From: Brachybacterium sp. P6-10-X1
Lineage (GTDB): Bacteria; Actinomycetota; Actinomycetes; Actinomycetales; Dermabacteraceae
Assembly: GCF_001969445.1 (NCBI RefSeq)
Contig: NZ_CP017297.1
Coordinates: 1,116,001 to 1,180,000, forward strand
Direction of reading: 5' to 3'
DNA: 64,000 nt
The notes below the pieces were generated by a model. The model made no database searches. It had not been told where the DNA came from and was given only the letters and a program-made list of their open reading frames with translations. The position numbers and the translations under genes were made by a program. Below are positions 23,671 through 31,920 of this stretch, one piece after another. How positions within the stretch are numbered: position 1 is the first letter of the stretch; each line of letters opens with the position of its first letter.

Positions 23671-24540
23671 ATGGACAGGGACGCGCTCGCAGACTTCCTC
23701 GTGCGACATCGTGCCGCGCTGGCCCCGGCCGACGTCGGTCTCGGGCCCGGGGCACGGCGCCGCACCCCGGGGCTGCGCCGTGAGGAGGTCGCGCAGCTGG
23801 CGACCATGTCCACCGACTACTACACGCGGCTCGAGCAGCGGCGCGGCCCCCAGCCGAGCACCCAGATGCTCGCCGCGATCGCTCGGGCCCTGCGGATGAC
23901 GACCGACGAGCGCGACTACCTGTTCCGGGTGGCGGGGCACAGCGCCCCGGACCGCCTCGCCGTCGAGGGGTACGTGGCACCCGCCCTGATGCGCGTGCTG
24001 GACCGCCTGCACGACACCCCGGCCCTGATCCTGTCCGCTCTCGAGGAGACGCTGGTCCAGAACGGCCCCGCGCGCGCCCTCTTCGGGGACGCCGACCATG
24101 TCAGCGGGTGGGAGCGCAGCGCGATCTACACCTGGTTCCTGCATCCTGAGCAGGCGCGCGCCGTGTATCCCCTCGAGGCGCATGCGCATCACAGCCGTGC
24201 CCGGGCGGCGTCGCTGCGCGCCGCCTACGGGTCGATGGGCCCGCGCTCCCGTGCCGCGGAGCTCGCCGACATCCTGCACGCCCGCAGCGAGGAGTTCGCG
24301 CAGCTGTGGGACTCCCAGATGGTCGCTCGCCGCTTCGAGGACCACAAGGTGGTGCTGCATCCGCAGGTCGGCCGGATCGAGGTGGACTGTCAGGCGCTGC
24401 TGACCGAGGACGAATCACAGGTGCTGCTGGTGCTGACCGCTCCCCCGCACAGCGAGGACGCCGGCAAGCTCGACCTGCTGGCGACTCTCGGCACTCAGTC
24501 GGTCGCGGGCCCGCCGAACTGGAGGACGGTCTCGCCGTAG
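23671..24540 (+). CDS. XRE regulator with MmyB-like domain
   Basis: A 289-residue regulator. The N-terminal helix-turn-helix reads TPGLRREEVAQLATMSTDYYTRLEQRRGPQPSTQMLAAIARALRM, then DERDYLFRVAGH, the standard start of this family. The rest (about 100-275) is a MmyB-type ligand domain (LDRLHDTPALILSALEETLVQNGPARALFGD, GSMGPRSRAAELADIL, SEEFAQLWDSQMVARR). Members are thought to sense a fatty-acid-like ligand. Divergence from the SDR gene suggests that gene is the target. Its 3' end overlaps the convergent rsmD by 46 nt. Confidence 0.92.
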   Translation: MDRDALADFLVRHRAALAPADVGLGPGARRRTPGLRREEVAQLATMSTDYYTRLEQRRGPQPSTQMLAAIARALRMTTDERDYLFRVAGHSAPDRLAVEGYVAPALMRVLDRLHDTPALILSALEETLVQNGPARALFGDADHVSGWERSAIYTWFLHPEQARAVYPLEAHAHHSRARAASLRAAYGSMGPRSRAAELADILHARSEEFAQLWDSQMVARRFEDHKVVLHPQVGRIEVDCQALLTEDESQVLLVLTAPPHSEDAGKLDLLATLGTQSVAGPPNWRTVSP

Positions 24541-25067
24541 GTCCGGGTGCCGTCGTCTGCCCAGCCCGTCGGCCAGGTCAGCGCCCGGGTGCGGCTCGAG
24601 CGCTCGATGACGACCAGGGCGTCGTCACTCAGGGCGGGGCGCAAGGTGATCAGCAGCGCCTCGAGCGTCCCGGTGCTCACGTCGTAGGGCGGGTCGAGGA
24701 AGACGAGCGTGAAGGCCGGGGCGTCCTCGGTCGTGGCCAGCTGGGCGGCGACGGTCTCTGCCTTCCCGGCGCGGATCTCGCAGCGCTGGTCGAGGCCGAG
24801 GCCCGCGGCCGTGCGGCGCAGCTGCCGGGCCGTGGGGCCGTGCAGCTCCACCATGAGGGCGTGCTCGGCGCCGCGGGACAGGGATTCGAGGGCCAGCGCC
24901 CCGGTGCCGGCATACAGGTCCAGCACCCGCGCGTCGGCCAGGGCGTCCCAGCCCTCCAGGCGAGAGAACAGCGCCTCGCGCACTCGGTCGGAGGTGGGGC
25001 GGGTGCCCTTTCCGGGCGGACCGGGGAGGGTACGGCCGCCGAGGGCGCCGGCGATGATCCGCGGCAT
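24495..25067 (-). CDS. rsmD: 16S rRNA (guanine-N2) methyltransferase RsmD
   Basis: A 190-residue SAM-dependent methyltransferase that modifies G966 (E. coli numbering) of 16S rRNA. It starts PRIIAGALGGRTLPGPPGKGTRPTSDRVREALFSRL, has the SAM loop RVLDLYAGTGALALESLSRGA and the catalytic LVFLDPPYD (N/DPPF-type). ATG 25067 lies 1 nt beyond the recG stop, so it is co-transcribed with recG. Its end overlaps the convergent XRE gene. Confidence 0.93.
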   Translation of the reverse strand: MPRIIAGALGGRTLPGPPGKGTRPTSDRVREALFSRLEGWDALADARVLDLYAGTGALALESLSRGAEHALMVELHGPTARQLRRTAAGLGLDQRCEIRAGKAETVAAQLATTEDAPAFTLVFLDPPYDVSTGTLEALLITLRPALSDDALVVIERSSRTRALTWPTGWADDGTRTYGETVLQFGGPATD

Positions 25068-25068
25068 G

Positions 25069-27282
25069 TCAGCTCCTCTCCACGTCGGGGTCGGCGTCGC
25101 GCAGGCGATCGTCGATGGCACCGGCGAGATCGAGATGGTCGGTGAGGTCGGGATCGGCCGCGATCACGGCGAAGGCGTCCTCGCGGGCCTGCTCGATGAC
25201 GCGGCCGTCGCGGATCACGTCGAGGTAGCGCAGGGTGCGCTGCAGCCCGGACTGCTCCTCCCCCACCAGGTCACCGGCGCCGCGCACCTGCAGGTCCAGC
25301 TCCGCCAGGGCGAAGCCGTCGGCCGCCGACGCGATCCCCTCCAAGCGGTCGAACGCCGGGGCGCCCGGCGGCAGGCGGGTGTCGAGGAAGGCGATGCCGG
25401 CGTGCTCCCCGCGGCCGACGCGGCCGCGCAGCTGGTGCAGCTGGGAGACGCCGAAGCGCTCGGCGTCCAGCACGATCATCACGGAGGCGTTCGGCACGTC
25501 GACGCCGACCTCGATGACGGTGGTGGAGACCAGCAGATCGATCTCGCCGGCCAGCACGCGGTCCATGACCAGCTGCTTCTCCTCGGCAGGCATCCGGCCG
25601 TGCAGCACGCCGATACGGGCATCGGCCAGCTCGGGGCGGCGGGCGAGGCGCTCGGCGGTCGCCGTGACACCGCGGGCCTCCTCGATGCGGGTCTCGGCCA
25701 CCCGCCCGTCCGGATCGAGGACCGCGGGCGCCGCCGGCGACTCGTCGGCCTCGTCGATGCGGGCGCAGACCACGAACACCTGGCGACCCGCACCGATCTC
25801 CTCCCCGGCGCGCGCCCACATCCGGGCCTCCCAGGAACGGACGGTCTCGGGGACCACGAAGCTGGTCACCCCAGCCCGCAGACCGGGGCTCTCCCGCAGG
25901 GTGAGCACATCGAGGTCGCCGACGGTCGCCAGGGCCGCGGTGCGCGGGATCGGGGTCGCGGTCATCACCACGACGTGCGGGCTGGTGCCCTCGGGCCCCT
26001 TGGTGCGCAGACGGCGGCGGTGGTCGACACCGAAGCGGTGCTGCTCGTCGATCACGACCAGACCCAGCGAGGCGAACTCGACGGACTCGGTGAGCAGGGC
26101 GTGGGTGCCGATCACGATCCCGGCCTCCCCGGAGGTGACATCCAGCAGGGTCTCGCGCCGGGCGGAGGTCTTCTGGGACCCGGTCAGCAGGCGCACCCGG
26201 GTGGCGTCGGCGTGCCCGTCCAGTCGTCCCGCGCCGGCGAGCTCCCCGAGCAGCGTGGTGATCGTCCGGTGGTGCTGCTCGGCGAGGACCTCGGTCGGAG
26301 CGAGCAGGGCGGCCTGGTGGCCGGAGTCGACGGCGCGCAGCATGGCGCGCAGGGCGACGACGGTCTTGCCCGAGCCGACGTCGCCCTGCAGAAGCACGCT
26401 GGTGGGGTGCTCGCGGGCGAGGCGCTCGATGATCTGCTCGCCGATCTCGCGCTGGCCGGTGGTGAGCTCGAAGGGCAGCCGCTGCTCGAACGCCCCCTGG
26501 AGGGGGCCCTCGGCCCGCAGCGCGGGGGCGGGGGTGCGAGCGTCCAGGGCGCGGCGCTGGGCGAAGATCGACTGCAGCACGAACGCCTCCTCGAACACCA
26601 GGTGCGCCATGCCGTCCCGGGTGTCCTGCACCGTCGTGGGCAGGTGGACCTGCGTGACGGCCTGCGGCAGCGGTGAGAGGCCGCGGGCGGCGACGAGCTC
26701 GGCGGGCACGGGCCGGGCGAGGGAATCGGCGAACTCGACGCCCTTCTCGGTCGCCGAACGCATGGTGCGCTGGGCGATGTTCTTGCGCAGCGGATAGACC
26801 GGCAGCGGCCGCTGGGCACGCAGCCGTCCCTCGGGGGTGTCCTCGTAGGCCTCGTAGGCGGGGTGGGTGATCTGCGGCCGGTCGGTGTGCTTGTTGCGGC
26901 CGACGATGCCATGGACCACGATGTGGGCGCCCACCGTGAGATGCTTGCGGTGCCAGTCCACCAGGTGCTGCTTGGCCAGGAAGAACGTCAGGGTGATCTC
27001 CTCGATCCCGTCGGAGACGCCGACCTCGAGGATGGTGCCCTGGCGGCTGCGCATACGGCGCTCGCGCACCCCACGGACGGAGACGATCGCGCTCATCTCC
27101 TCCCCCTCGTGGACCTCGTGCAGCGAGCGCAACGGTGCCGGAGTGGTGTAGCGCCGGGGCGCGAAGCGCATCATGGTGTCGAGGTCCCGCACCCCGAAGG
27201 ACGCCATGGCGCGGGACTCGCGGCGCTCGAGCAGCTCCGTCAGCGGCATCGAGCCGCGGGCGATCTCCCGTCTCCTGGCCAT
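25069..27282 (-). CDS. recG: ATP-dependent DNA helicase RecG
   Basis: A 737-residue superfamily-2 helicase that remodels stalled forks and branched recombination intermediates. An N-terminal OB wedge domain (VHEGEEMSAIVSVRGVRERRMRSRQGTILEV) precedes the motor: Walker A LLQGDVGSGKTVVAL, motif LLAPTEVLAEQH, DEQHRFG box, TATPIPRT and the C-terminal HGRMPAEEK, STTVIEVGVDVPNA, QLRGRVGRGEH. The ATG at 27282 is chosen for its AGGAGG (27288-27293). It is divergent from rpmB and 1 nt upstream of rsmD. Confidence 0.96.
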   Translation of the reverse strand: MARRREIARGSMPLTELLERRESRAMASFGVRDLDTMMRFAPRRYTTPAPLRSLHEVHEGEEMSAIVSVRGVRERRMRSRQGTILEVGVSDGIEEITLTFFLAKQHLVDWHRKHLTVGAHIVVHGIVGRNKHTDRPQITHPAYEAYEDTPEGRLRAQRPLPVYPLRKNIAQRTMRSATEKGVEFADSLARPVPAELVAARGLSPLPQAVTQVHLPTTVQDTRDGMAHLVFEEAFVLQSIFAQRRALDARTPAPALRAEGPLQGAFEQRLPFELTTGQREIGEQIIERLAREHPTSVLLQGDVGSGKTVVALRAMLRAVDSGHQAALLAPTEVLAEQHHRTITTLLGELAGAGRLDGHADATRVRLLTGSQKTSARRETLLDVTSGEAGIVIGTHALLTESVEFASLGLVVIDEQHRFGVDHRRRLRTKGPEGTSPHVVVMTATPIPRTAALATVGDLDVLTLRESPGLRAGVTSFVVPETVRSWEARMWARAGEEIGAGRQVFVVCARIDEADESPAAPAVLDPDGRVAETRIEEARGVTATAERLARRPELADARIGVLHGRMPAEEKQLVMDRVLAGEIDLLVSTTVIEVGVDVPNASVMIVLDAERFGVSQLHQLRGRVGRGEHAGIAFLDTRLPPGAPAFDRLEGIASAADGFALAELDLQVRGAGDLVGEEQSGLQRTLRYLDVIRDGRVIEQAREDAFAVIAADPDLTDHLDLAGAIDDRLRDADPDVERS

Positions 27283-27374
27283 GTCCCTCCTCCTCGTCCC
27301 TGGTCCGAGGACTATCGTGCCATCGGGGGAGGACGCTGTGGCGGAATCCACAGCGAGCGCCCAGGCCGCCGCCC

Positions 27375-27403
27375 TTCAGGCCGACGGCGACCTGCGATAT
27401 GAT
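27375..27403 (+). promoter_or_regulatory. rpmB promoter candidate
   Basis: TATGAT at 27398-27403 is one mismatch from a consensus -10, preceded by a weak TTCAGG (27375-27380) at 17-bp spacing. Upstream lies a 7-bp hairpin (27335-27354). The implied leader of about 115 nt includes a GGGGGC/GCCCCC hairpin at 27425-27439, a possible L28 autoregulatory structure. Confidence 0.5.
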
Positions 27404-27525
27404 TCCGAGGTTGCCCTGACCTCCGGGGGCCGCGCCCCCGCGCTCACCCATGGTCACCGACTCCGACGTGACGTCGCCGGGACGGGCGGGCATTCGAACA
27501 GAATTCGACTTTTCAGGAGACGACA

Positions 27526-27720
27526 GTGGCTTCCACGTGTGACATCTGCGCCAAGGGCCCGAGCTTCGGCAAGAGCGTGTCCCACTCGCATCGCCGCACC
27601 TCGCGTCGCTGGAACCCGAACATCCAGTCCGTGCGCACTGTGATCAAGGGCACCAGCAAGCGCGTGAACGTGTGCACCTCCTGCCTCAAGGCAGGCAAGG
27701 TCAGCACGCTCGGCGCCTGA
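27526..27720 (+). CDS. rpmB: 50S ribosomal protein L28
   Basis: A 64-residue L28 of the 50S subunit, starting [30 protein letters not shown]. Two CxxC pairs (CDIC, CTSC) mark the zinc-binding C+ form, which in actinobacteria may have a zinc-independent paralogue elsewhere. The GTG start at 27526 follows AGGAGA at a good distance. It is divergent from recG and followed by a strong hairpin terminator. Confidence 0.96.
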   Translation: MASTCDICAKGPSFGKSVSHSHRRTSRRWNPNIQSVRTVIKGTSKRVNVCTSCLKAGKVSTLGA

Positions 27721-27745
27721 GCGGGCCTGCACCGAGCTCACCCGC

Positions 27746-27777
27746 GAGAGCCCTCACCCGTCTGGGTGGGGGCTCTC
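27746..27777 (+). terminator. rpmB terminator
   Basis: A 14-bp stem (GAGAGCCCTCACCC with GGGTGGGGGCTCTC, one G-U pair) and a GTCT loop start 25 nt after the rpmB stop. No strong T-run follows, but stem length and position make it the likely rpmB terminator. It would also serve minus-strand transcription arriving from the right. Confidence 0.75.
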
Positions 27778-27801
27778 GTGCATCTCCACCCGGCAACGCT
27801 C

Positions 27802-28014
27802 TCAGGCGGCGAGTTCGACCGCGTTCTGGCAGAGGGCGTCCACGCAGTCCGCGAGGCGGAAGCCTGCGCCACCGGTGGTGGTGGTGATGATGATCCGTTC
27901 GAGGTCCGCCTGCTGGATGTGCGCCGGACTCGTCGGGCCGGTGGCCCCGTGGATCCGCCCTCGGACCAGGGGGACGACGTGGTGGGCGTCGAGGTGCCGG
28001 CTCTGGTTGCACCA
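27802..28014 (-). pseudogene. Coding-like remnant, weakly HNH-like
   Basis: This minus-strand stretch reads for 70 codons to a TGA with almost every third base G or C, much better than other frames here. It has no credible start codon before it runs under the peptidase gene. The start of the fragment, CNQSRHLDAHHVVPLVRGR, faintly recalls an HNH-nuclease centre, but the later C-x2-C/H part is lacking (ADCVDALCQNAV). It may be the 3' remnant of a deleted gene. The rest of the 390-bp gap between rpmB and the peptidase contains only the rpmB terminator and the peptidase ribosome-binding site. Confidence 0.3.
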
Positions 28015-28110
28015 GGAGGGTCCGACAGAGGAACCACATCCTGCTCCGATTCCCCCGACGCAGATCCGGTACCGTTCGTGATCACCGCGACCGCTCTGCG
28101 AGGAGACCTG

Positions 28111-28866
28111 ATGCCCGCCGCCGTCCCCACCATCCTGGCCACCAGCGCCGGGTACCTGCGTCATCCGCGGCTGCGCTTCGGGTTCGGGCCGATGATGGCC
28201 TTCGCCGTGCAGCTGGCGCAGGAGGCCCCGCTCCCGCTCCACGACCGACATGACAGCCCGCCGCGCATCTGCAACATCGGGACCGCCAGTGGTGACGACA
28301 AGGGCTTCCAGCGGGACATGGAGGAGGCGGCCCGGGAGGCCGGCTACGAGCTGCACCACCTCAGCCTGTTCTCCATGCCCAACGTCGAGGACGTGGAGGG
28401 ATACCTGCGGGGCTTCGACGTGATCTGGGTGAACGGCGGCTCGGTGGTGAATCTGCTCGCCGTGTGGCGCGCCCACGGCCTTCCCGAGATCCTGCATCGG
28501 CTGTGGCAGGAGGGCGTCGTGCTCGGCGGCATCTCAGCGGGCTCGATCTGCTGGTTCGAGGGCGGCGTCACCGATTCCTTCGGCCCCGAGCTGGCCCCGG
28601 TCACGAACGGTCTGGGCTTCCTTCCCGGGGCCAACGGGGTGCACATGGACTCGGAGGAACGACGGCGCCCGCTGATCCGTGAGCTGGTCGCCGACGGAAC
28701 CTTGGGCCCGACGCTCTGCACAGATGATGGCGCGGGGCTGCTGTTCCGCGGAGCGGAGCTCACCGAAGCGGTCGCCGAGCTCGATGGCGCCCGGGCCTGC
28801 CGCATCGCCCTCGACGCAGCCGGCGCGGTGGTCGAGTCCGAGCTGCCCGTGCGGCGACTGGACTGA
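28111..28866 (+). CDS. Peptidase S51 family protein
   Basis: A 251-residue protein of the dipeptidase E/cyanophycinase family (S51), with a class I amidotransferase-like fold. The nucleophile elbow is VLGGISAGSICWFEGG (GxSAG), preceded by FDVIWVNGGSVVNLLAVWRAHGL and RICNIGTASGDD. Family members cleave Asp-X dipeptides or related isopeptides. This one ends with an ELPVRRLD tail. The ATG at 28111 has AGGAGA 4 nt upstream. It stands alone on the plus strand, converging on a hypothetical gene with a 3-nt gap. Confidence 0.88.
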   Translation: MPAAVPTILATSAGYLRHPRLRFGFGPMMAFAVQLAQEAPLPLHDRHDSPPRICNIGTASGDDKGFQRDMEEAAREAGYELHHLSLFSMPNVEDVEGYLRGFDVIWVNGGSVVNLLAVWRAHGLPEILHRLWQEGVVLGGISAGSICWFEGGVTDSFGPELAPVTNGLGFLPGANGVHMDSEERRRPLIRELVADGTLGPTLCTDDGAGLLFRGAELTEAVAELDGARACRIALDAAGAVVESELPVRRLD

Positions 28867-28869
28867 CGA

Positions 28870-29184
28870 TCACTCCAGCCCGCGCAGCGCCGCGGTGCGT
28901 TCGTTCGGGATCTCGACCAGGTGCGCGGGGTCCGCTTCCAGGCGGTCCGGGGTGGCGCCGCATCGATCTCGCTCTCGACCGGATCCCGCGTGGGGTGGAC
29001 CGCATCGGGGCCGGTCCGGCCCACCCCGATCACGCGAGGCCCCGGTGCGCTGGTCCTCGATCTCGAGCACCAGGGAACGCCGGCCCTTCCGCCGGCCGTC
29101 AGGCTCCCGCCGTTCGAAGCGATGGCCGTCCCGATCGGCGTCGGCCTCGGTGGCCGGGCGGTCGCTGATCACCGGGGTGCTCAC
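28870..29184 (-). CDS. Hypothetical protein, possibly frame-disrupted
   Basis: A 104-codon frame whose GTG overlaps the adh stop by 4 nt (GTGA), so it would be co-translated with adh. It begins STPVISDRPATEADADRDGHRF and ends VEIPNERTAALRGLE, both with strong third-position G/C. The middle (about 28950-29040) loses that bias, which moves to the adjacent frame reading VIGVGRTGPDAVHPTRDPVESEIDAA. Two compensating frameshifts in a decaying gene would explain this. I recognise no family. Confidence 0.4.
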   Translation of the reverse strand: MSTPVISDRPATEADADRDGHRFERREPDGRRKGRRSLVLEIEDQRTGASRDRGGPDRPRCGPPHAGSGRERDRCGATPDRLEADPAHLVEIPNERTAALRGLE

Positions 29185-30257
29185 GCCGGTTGCGACCCCT
29201 CGAAGGTGCTGGTGTCGATCACGGCGCGGAAGTAGACCTCGCCGGCGACGACGCGGTCGTAGGTGGCGTCGGCCTCCTCGATCCCGATGGTCTCGACCTG
29301 GGCGGCGAGTCCGTGCTCGGCACAGAAGTCGAGCATCTCCTGGGTCTCGGCGATGCCGCCGATGTTGGAGCCGGCCAGCACCTTGCCTCCGCCGATGATC
29401 GAGCCGAAACTGAGCTCCTGCTTCGCCGGCGGCATCCCGACCACGGCCATCACGCCGCGGGGCGCCAGCAGCGAGAGGTACTCGTCGACGGGGATGTCGG
29501 CGCTGATGGTGTTCAGGATCAGATCGAAGGTGCCGCGGTGCTCCCGGAAGAAGCCGTCCTCGGTGGTGGCGAGCATCTGCTGGGCCCCGAGGTCGAGGGC
29601 GAGCTGCTCCTTCTTGCGGGTGCGCGACAGCACGGTCACCTCGGCGCCCATGGCCGCGGCGATCTGGACGCCCATGTGGCCGAGCCCGCCCAGCCCCAGC
29701 ACGGCGACCTTCTTCGCAGCGCCATCCTTGAGCTCCCCGGCGCCCCAGCGGGCCAGGGGCGCGTACGTGGTGATGCCGGCGCACAGCAGCGGGGCGGCGA
29801 CGTCGAAATCCAGGGCGTCCGGGATCCGGCACACGAAGCGCTCGTTGACGACGACCTTCTGGGCGTAGCCGCCCTGGGTGATGGTGCCGTCGACGTCGGG
29901 GGCGTTGTAGGTGCCGACGTTCCCGCCCAGGCAGTTCTGTTCCTGGCCCGCGCGGCACTCCTGGCAGGTCCCGCACGAGTTCACCAGGCAGCCGACGCCC
30001 ACGCGGTCGCCGACCGTCCAGTCGGTGACGTCCGTGCCGACGGCCTCGACGACCCCGGCGATCTCGTGGCCGACGGTCAACGGGAAGTGCGCCTCGCCCC
30101 ACTCGTTGCGGATGGTGTGGATGTCGCTGTGGCAGATCCCGGCCGCCCTGATGTCGATGACGACGTCGTCCGGACGGGGGTCCCGCCGCTCGATGTTCGC
30201 GACGCGGAACGGCTGGTCCGGGCCGTTCTTCTGCAGTGCCTTGACCGTGATCGGCAT
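29181..30257 (-). CDS. Zinc-dependent alcohol dehydrogenase (CAD-like)
   Basis: A 358-residue medium-chain dehydrogenase of the cinnamyl-alcohol/YahK-AdhC type, reducing aldehydes with NADPH. Zinc ligands appear in AAGICHSDIHT, GHEIAGVVEAVG and the structural four-cysteine lobe NSCGTCQECRAGQEQNC. The cofactor loop is VLGLGGLGHMGVQIAAAMG, followed by SRTRKK, which favours NADP. AAGGAG precedes ATG 30257. It stands between thiL (upstream) and a coupled hypothetical frame. Confidence 0.93.
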   Translation of the reverse strand: MPITVKALQKNGPDQPFRVANIERRDPRPDDVVIDIRAAGICHSDIHTIRNEWGEAHFPLTVGHEIAGVVEAVGTDVTDWTVGDRVGVGCLVNSCGTCQECRAGQEQNCLGGNVGTYNAPDVDGTITQGGYAQKVVVNERFVCRIPDALDFDVAAPLLCAGITTYAPLARWGAGELKDGAAKKVAVLGLGGLGHMGVQIAAAMGAEVTVLSRTRKKEQLALDLGAQQMLATTEDGFFREHRGTFDLILNTISADIPVDEYLSLLAPRGVMAVVGMPPAKQELSFGSIIGGGKVLAGSNIGGIAETQEMLDFCAEHGLAAQVETIGIEEADATYDRVVAGEVYFRAVIDTSTFEGSQPA

Positions 30258-30304
30258 GGGGATCTCCTTCGTACCTGGGGGTGCCCTCGCAGGGCGGGTC
30301 CAGC

Positions 30305-31303
30305 TTAGACGGGTGCTGCGAAGTGGTCGAAGCCGGTGCCTCGGATCTCTCGGCCGTCCAGCAGCACCCGGTGGTCCTTCTCTCCCCCGGCGGGCAGGAC
30401 GCGCCCGATCCGGCGGAATCCGACCGGGACGGCACCGGCGGCGAAGGTGGCGAGCATCGCGTGCTCCTCGCCCCCGTGCAGGACCCACGACCACGGATCC
30501 GCGTCGAGCTCGACGGCCAGCGGCTCCAGCTGCGCCGCATCGGGGGCGAGGGCGGCGCCGTCCAGGTCCAGCTGCACCCCGGAGGCGCGGGCGATGCGGG
30601 TGCCGTCGCGGACCAGGCCGTCGGAGAGGTCCATCATCGCGCTCGCGCCGCGGCCGACGGTCCACCCCAGAGACAGGTCCGGCTCCGGGGCGTCGTGCCA
30701 CGCCACGAGGTCGCCGTGAGGGCCCGCTCCCTCGATCCGCCCGTCGTCGACCCGGATCCGGCCCGAGAGGACCAGGGCCAGGCCCGCAGCGGAGCGGCCC
30801 AGTCGCGCAGAGCCGATCGCGAGCACGTCCCCGACCCGGGCGCCCGAGCGCAGCACCGGCGCCCGTCCCTCCTCGAGGGCGCCGAGCGCGGTGACCGTCA
30901 CCGTGAGCTGCTCGGCGCGGCCCAGGTCGCCGCCGACCACCTCCGCCCCCTCGGCCTCCGCTCGCCCGGCGAGACCGATCGTGAGCTCTTCGAACACGGA
31001 CGCCGGGGTATCGGCGGGGGCGGAGAGGGCGACGACGAGGGCGAGGGGCCGGGCACCCATCGCGGCGACGTCGGCGAGGTTCTGCACAGCGGCTTTGCGG
31101 CCGATCCACACCGGCGTGGTCGCGTCGGGAAGGAAGTCGTGGCCCTCGACCAGGGTGTCCGTGGTGACCACCATCCGCGGCGAGGGCAGGCGCACCACGG
31201 CGGCGTCGTCGCCGGGGCCGACCTCGAGACGGTCGGAGGCGGACAGGTGCGGGAGCATGCGGGCCAGCAGCCCAGCCTCCCCGAGGGGTGCTTCAGAGGT
31301 CAT
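30305..31303 (-). CDS. thiL: Thiamine-monophosphate kinase
   Basis: A 332-residue kinase that phosphorylates thiamine monophosphate to the active diphosphate. It shows VGPGDDAAVVRL, TTDTLVEGHDFLPD, GRKAAVQNLADVAAMGARPLALVVALSAP, GGDLGRAEQLTVTVTALG, MMDLSDGLVRDGTRIA and HGGEEHAMLATF (canonical GGED variant). Length fits. It is divergent from a DUF3515 lipoprotein gene, a common arrangement near ddl in actinobacteria. No TPP riboswitch is visible upstream. Confidence 0.95.
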   Translation of the reverse strand: MTSEAPLGEAGLLARMLPHLSASDRLEVGPGDDAAVVRLPSPRMVVTTDTLVEGHDFLPDATTPVWIGRKAAVQNLADVAAMGARPLALVVALSAPADTPASVFEELTIGLAGRAEAEGAEVVGGDLGRAEQLTVTVTALGALEEGRAPVLRSGARVGDVLAIGSARLGRSAAGLALVLSGRIRVDDGRIEGAGPHGDLVAWHDAPEPDLSLGWTVGRGASAMMDLSDGLVRDGTRIARASGVQLDLDGAALAPDAAQLEPLAVELDADPWSWVLHGGEEHAMLATFAAGAVPVGFRRIGRVLPAGGEKDHRVLLDGREIRGTGFDHFAAPV

Positions 31304-31353
31304 GGACCCAGTGTGCCGGAGCCGGGCACCGGCTCGGGTTCGGGCTCGGCGTA

Positions 31354-31389
31354 CAGGTCCGGGGGCAGGTCCGGGTGCAGGTTCGGACG
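31354..31389. repeat. 12-bp tandem repeats, thiL/DUF3515 gap
   Basis: Three head-to-tail 12-bp units, CAGGTCCGGGGG, CAGGTCCGGGTG and CAGGTTCGGACG, occupy the 99-bp divergent space just before the lipoprotein GTG. They could be iterated binding sites or simple slippage. The last unit is the most diverged. Confidence 0.6.
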
Positions 31390-31402
31390 GTACCCTGCTG
31401 GC

Positions 31403-31900
31403 GTGCTCCGCTCCCGTCTTCCCGCCTTCGCAGCCGCCGGCCTGATGGCCTTCTCCCTCGCCTCCTGCGGCACGGTGCAGGTCCCCGCGGGCCCGGCGGC
31501 CACCGACCCGCTGTGCGCCGACATCGTCCTGCAGGCCCCGCCGCAGGTGCTGGGCATGGACCGGGTGGAGACCTCGAGCCAGGGCACGGCCGCGTGGGGC
31601 GAGGGCGAGAACACCGTGGTGATGCGCTGCGGCGTCACCCCACCCGGGCCCACCACCGACATCTGCACCACCCTCGAGGACGGAGGCGGGATCCAGATCG
31701 ACTGGATCGTCCGCGAGCTCGAGGACGACGTGTTCCTGTACACCACCTACGGCCGGGAGCCGGCCATCGACGTGTCGGTGCCGATGTCCGCCGCCCCCGA
31801 TCAGCCGTCGGGCGCGGCACTCGATCTGGCGCAGGTCATCGATCAGAACATCGAAGCGACCGACCACTGCGTCGGCCCGGGGGACGCCCCGGGATCCTGA
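31403..31900 (+). CDS. DUF3515 lipoprotein
   Basis: A 165-residue secreted lipoprotein. The signal peptide LRSRLPAFAAAGLMAFSLASC ends in a lipobox with Cys at residue 22, and the remainder (LCADIVLQAPPQVLGMDRVETSSQGTAAWGEGENTVVMRCGV) matches DUF3515, an actinobacterial family found next to ddl. Function is unknown; a cell-envelope site is implied by the signal and neighbours. The GTG at 31403 gives a normal signal-peptide length. Confidence 0.88.
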   Translation: MLRSRLPAFAAAGLMAFSLASCGTVQVPAGPAATDPLCADIVLQAPPQVLGMDRVETSSQGTAAWGEGENTVVMRCGVTPPGPTTDICTTLEDGGGIQIDWIVRELEDDVFLYTTYGREPAIDVSVPMSAAPDQPSGAALDLAQVIDQNIEATDHCVGPGDAPGS

Positions 31901-31920
31901 CCGCCCGTTCCGGCGGGGTC
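31899..31920. terminator. Bidirectional hairpin, DUF3515/ddl
   Basis: In the 18-bp space between the convergent DUF3515 and ddl stops, GACC-GCC ... GGC-GGGGTC forms a short bulged stem around CGTTCC. It is the only structure that could terminate either transcript here. Confidence 0.35.

Noticed and set aside
27425..27439. Riboswitch upstream of rpmB
   Set aside because: Only a simple GC hairpin is visible; no known aptamer elements could be recognised.
30258..31402. TPP riboswitch near thiL
   Set aside because: The upstream space is 99 bp of repeats without the conserved TPP-aptamer elements.
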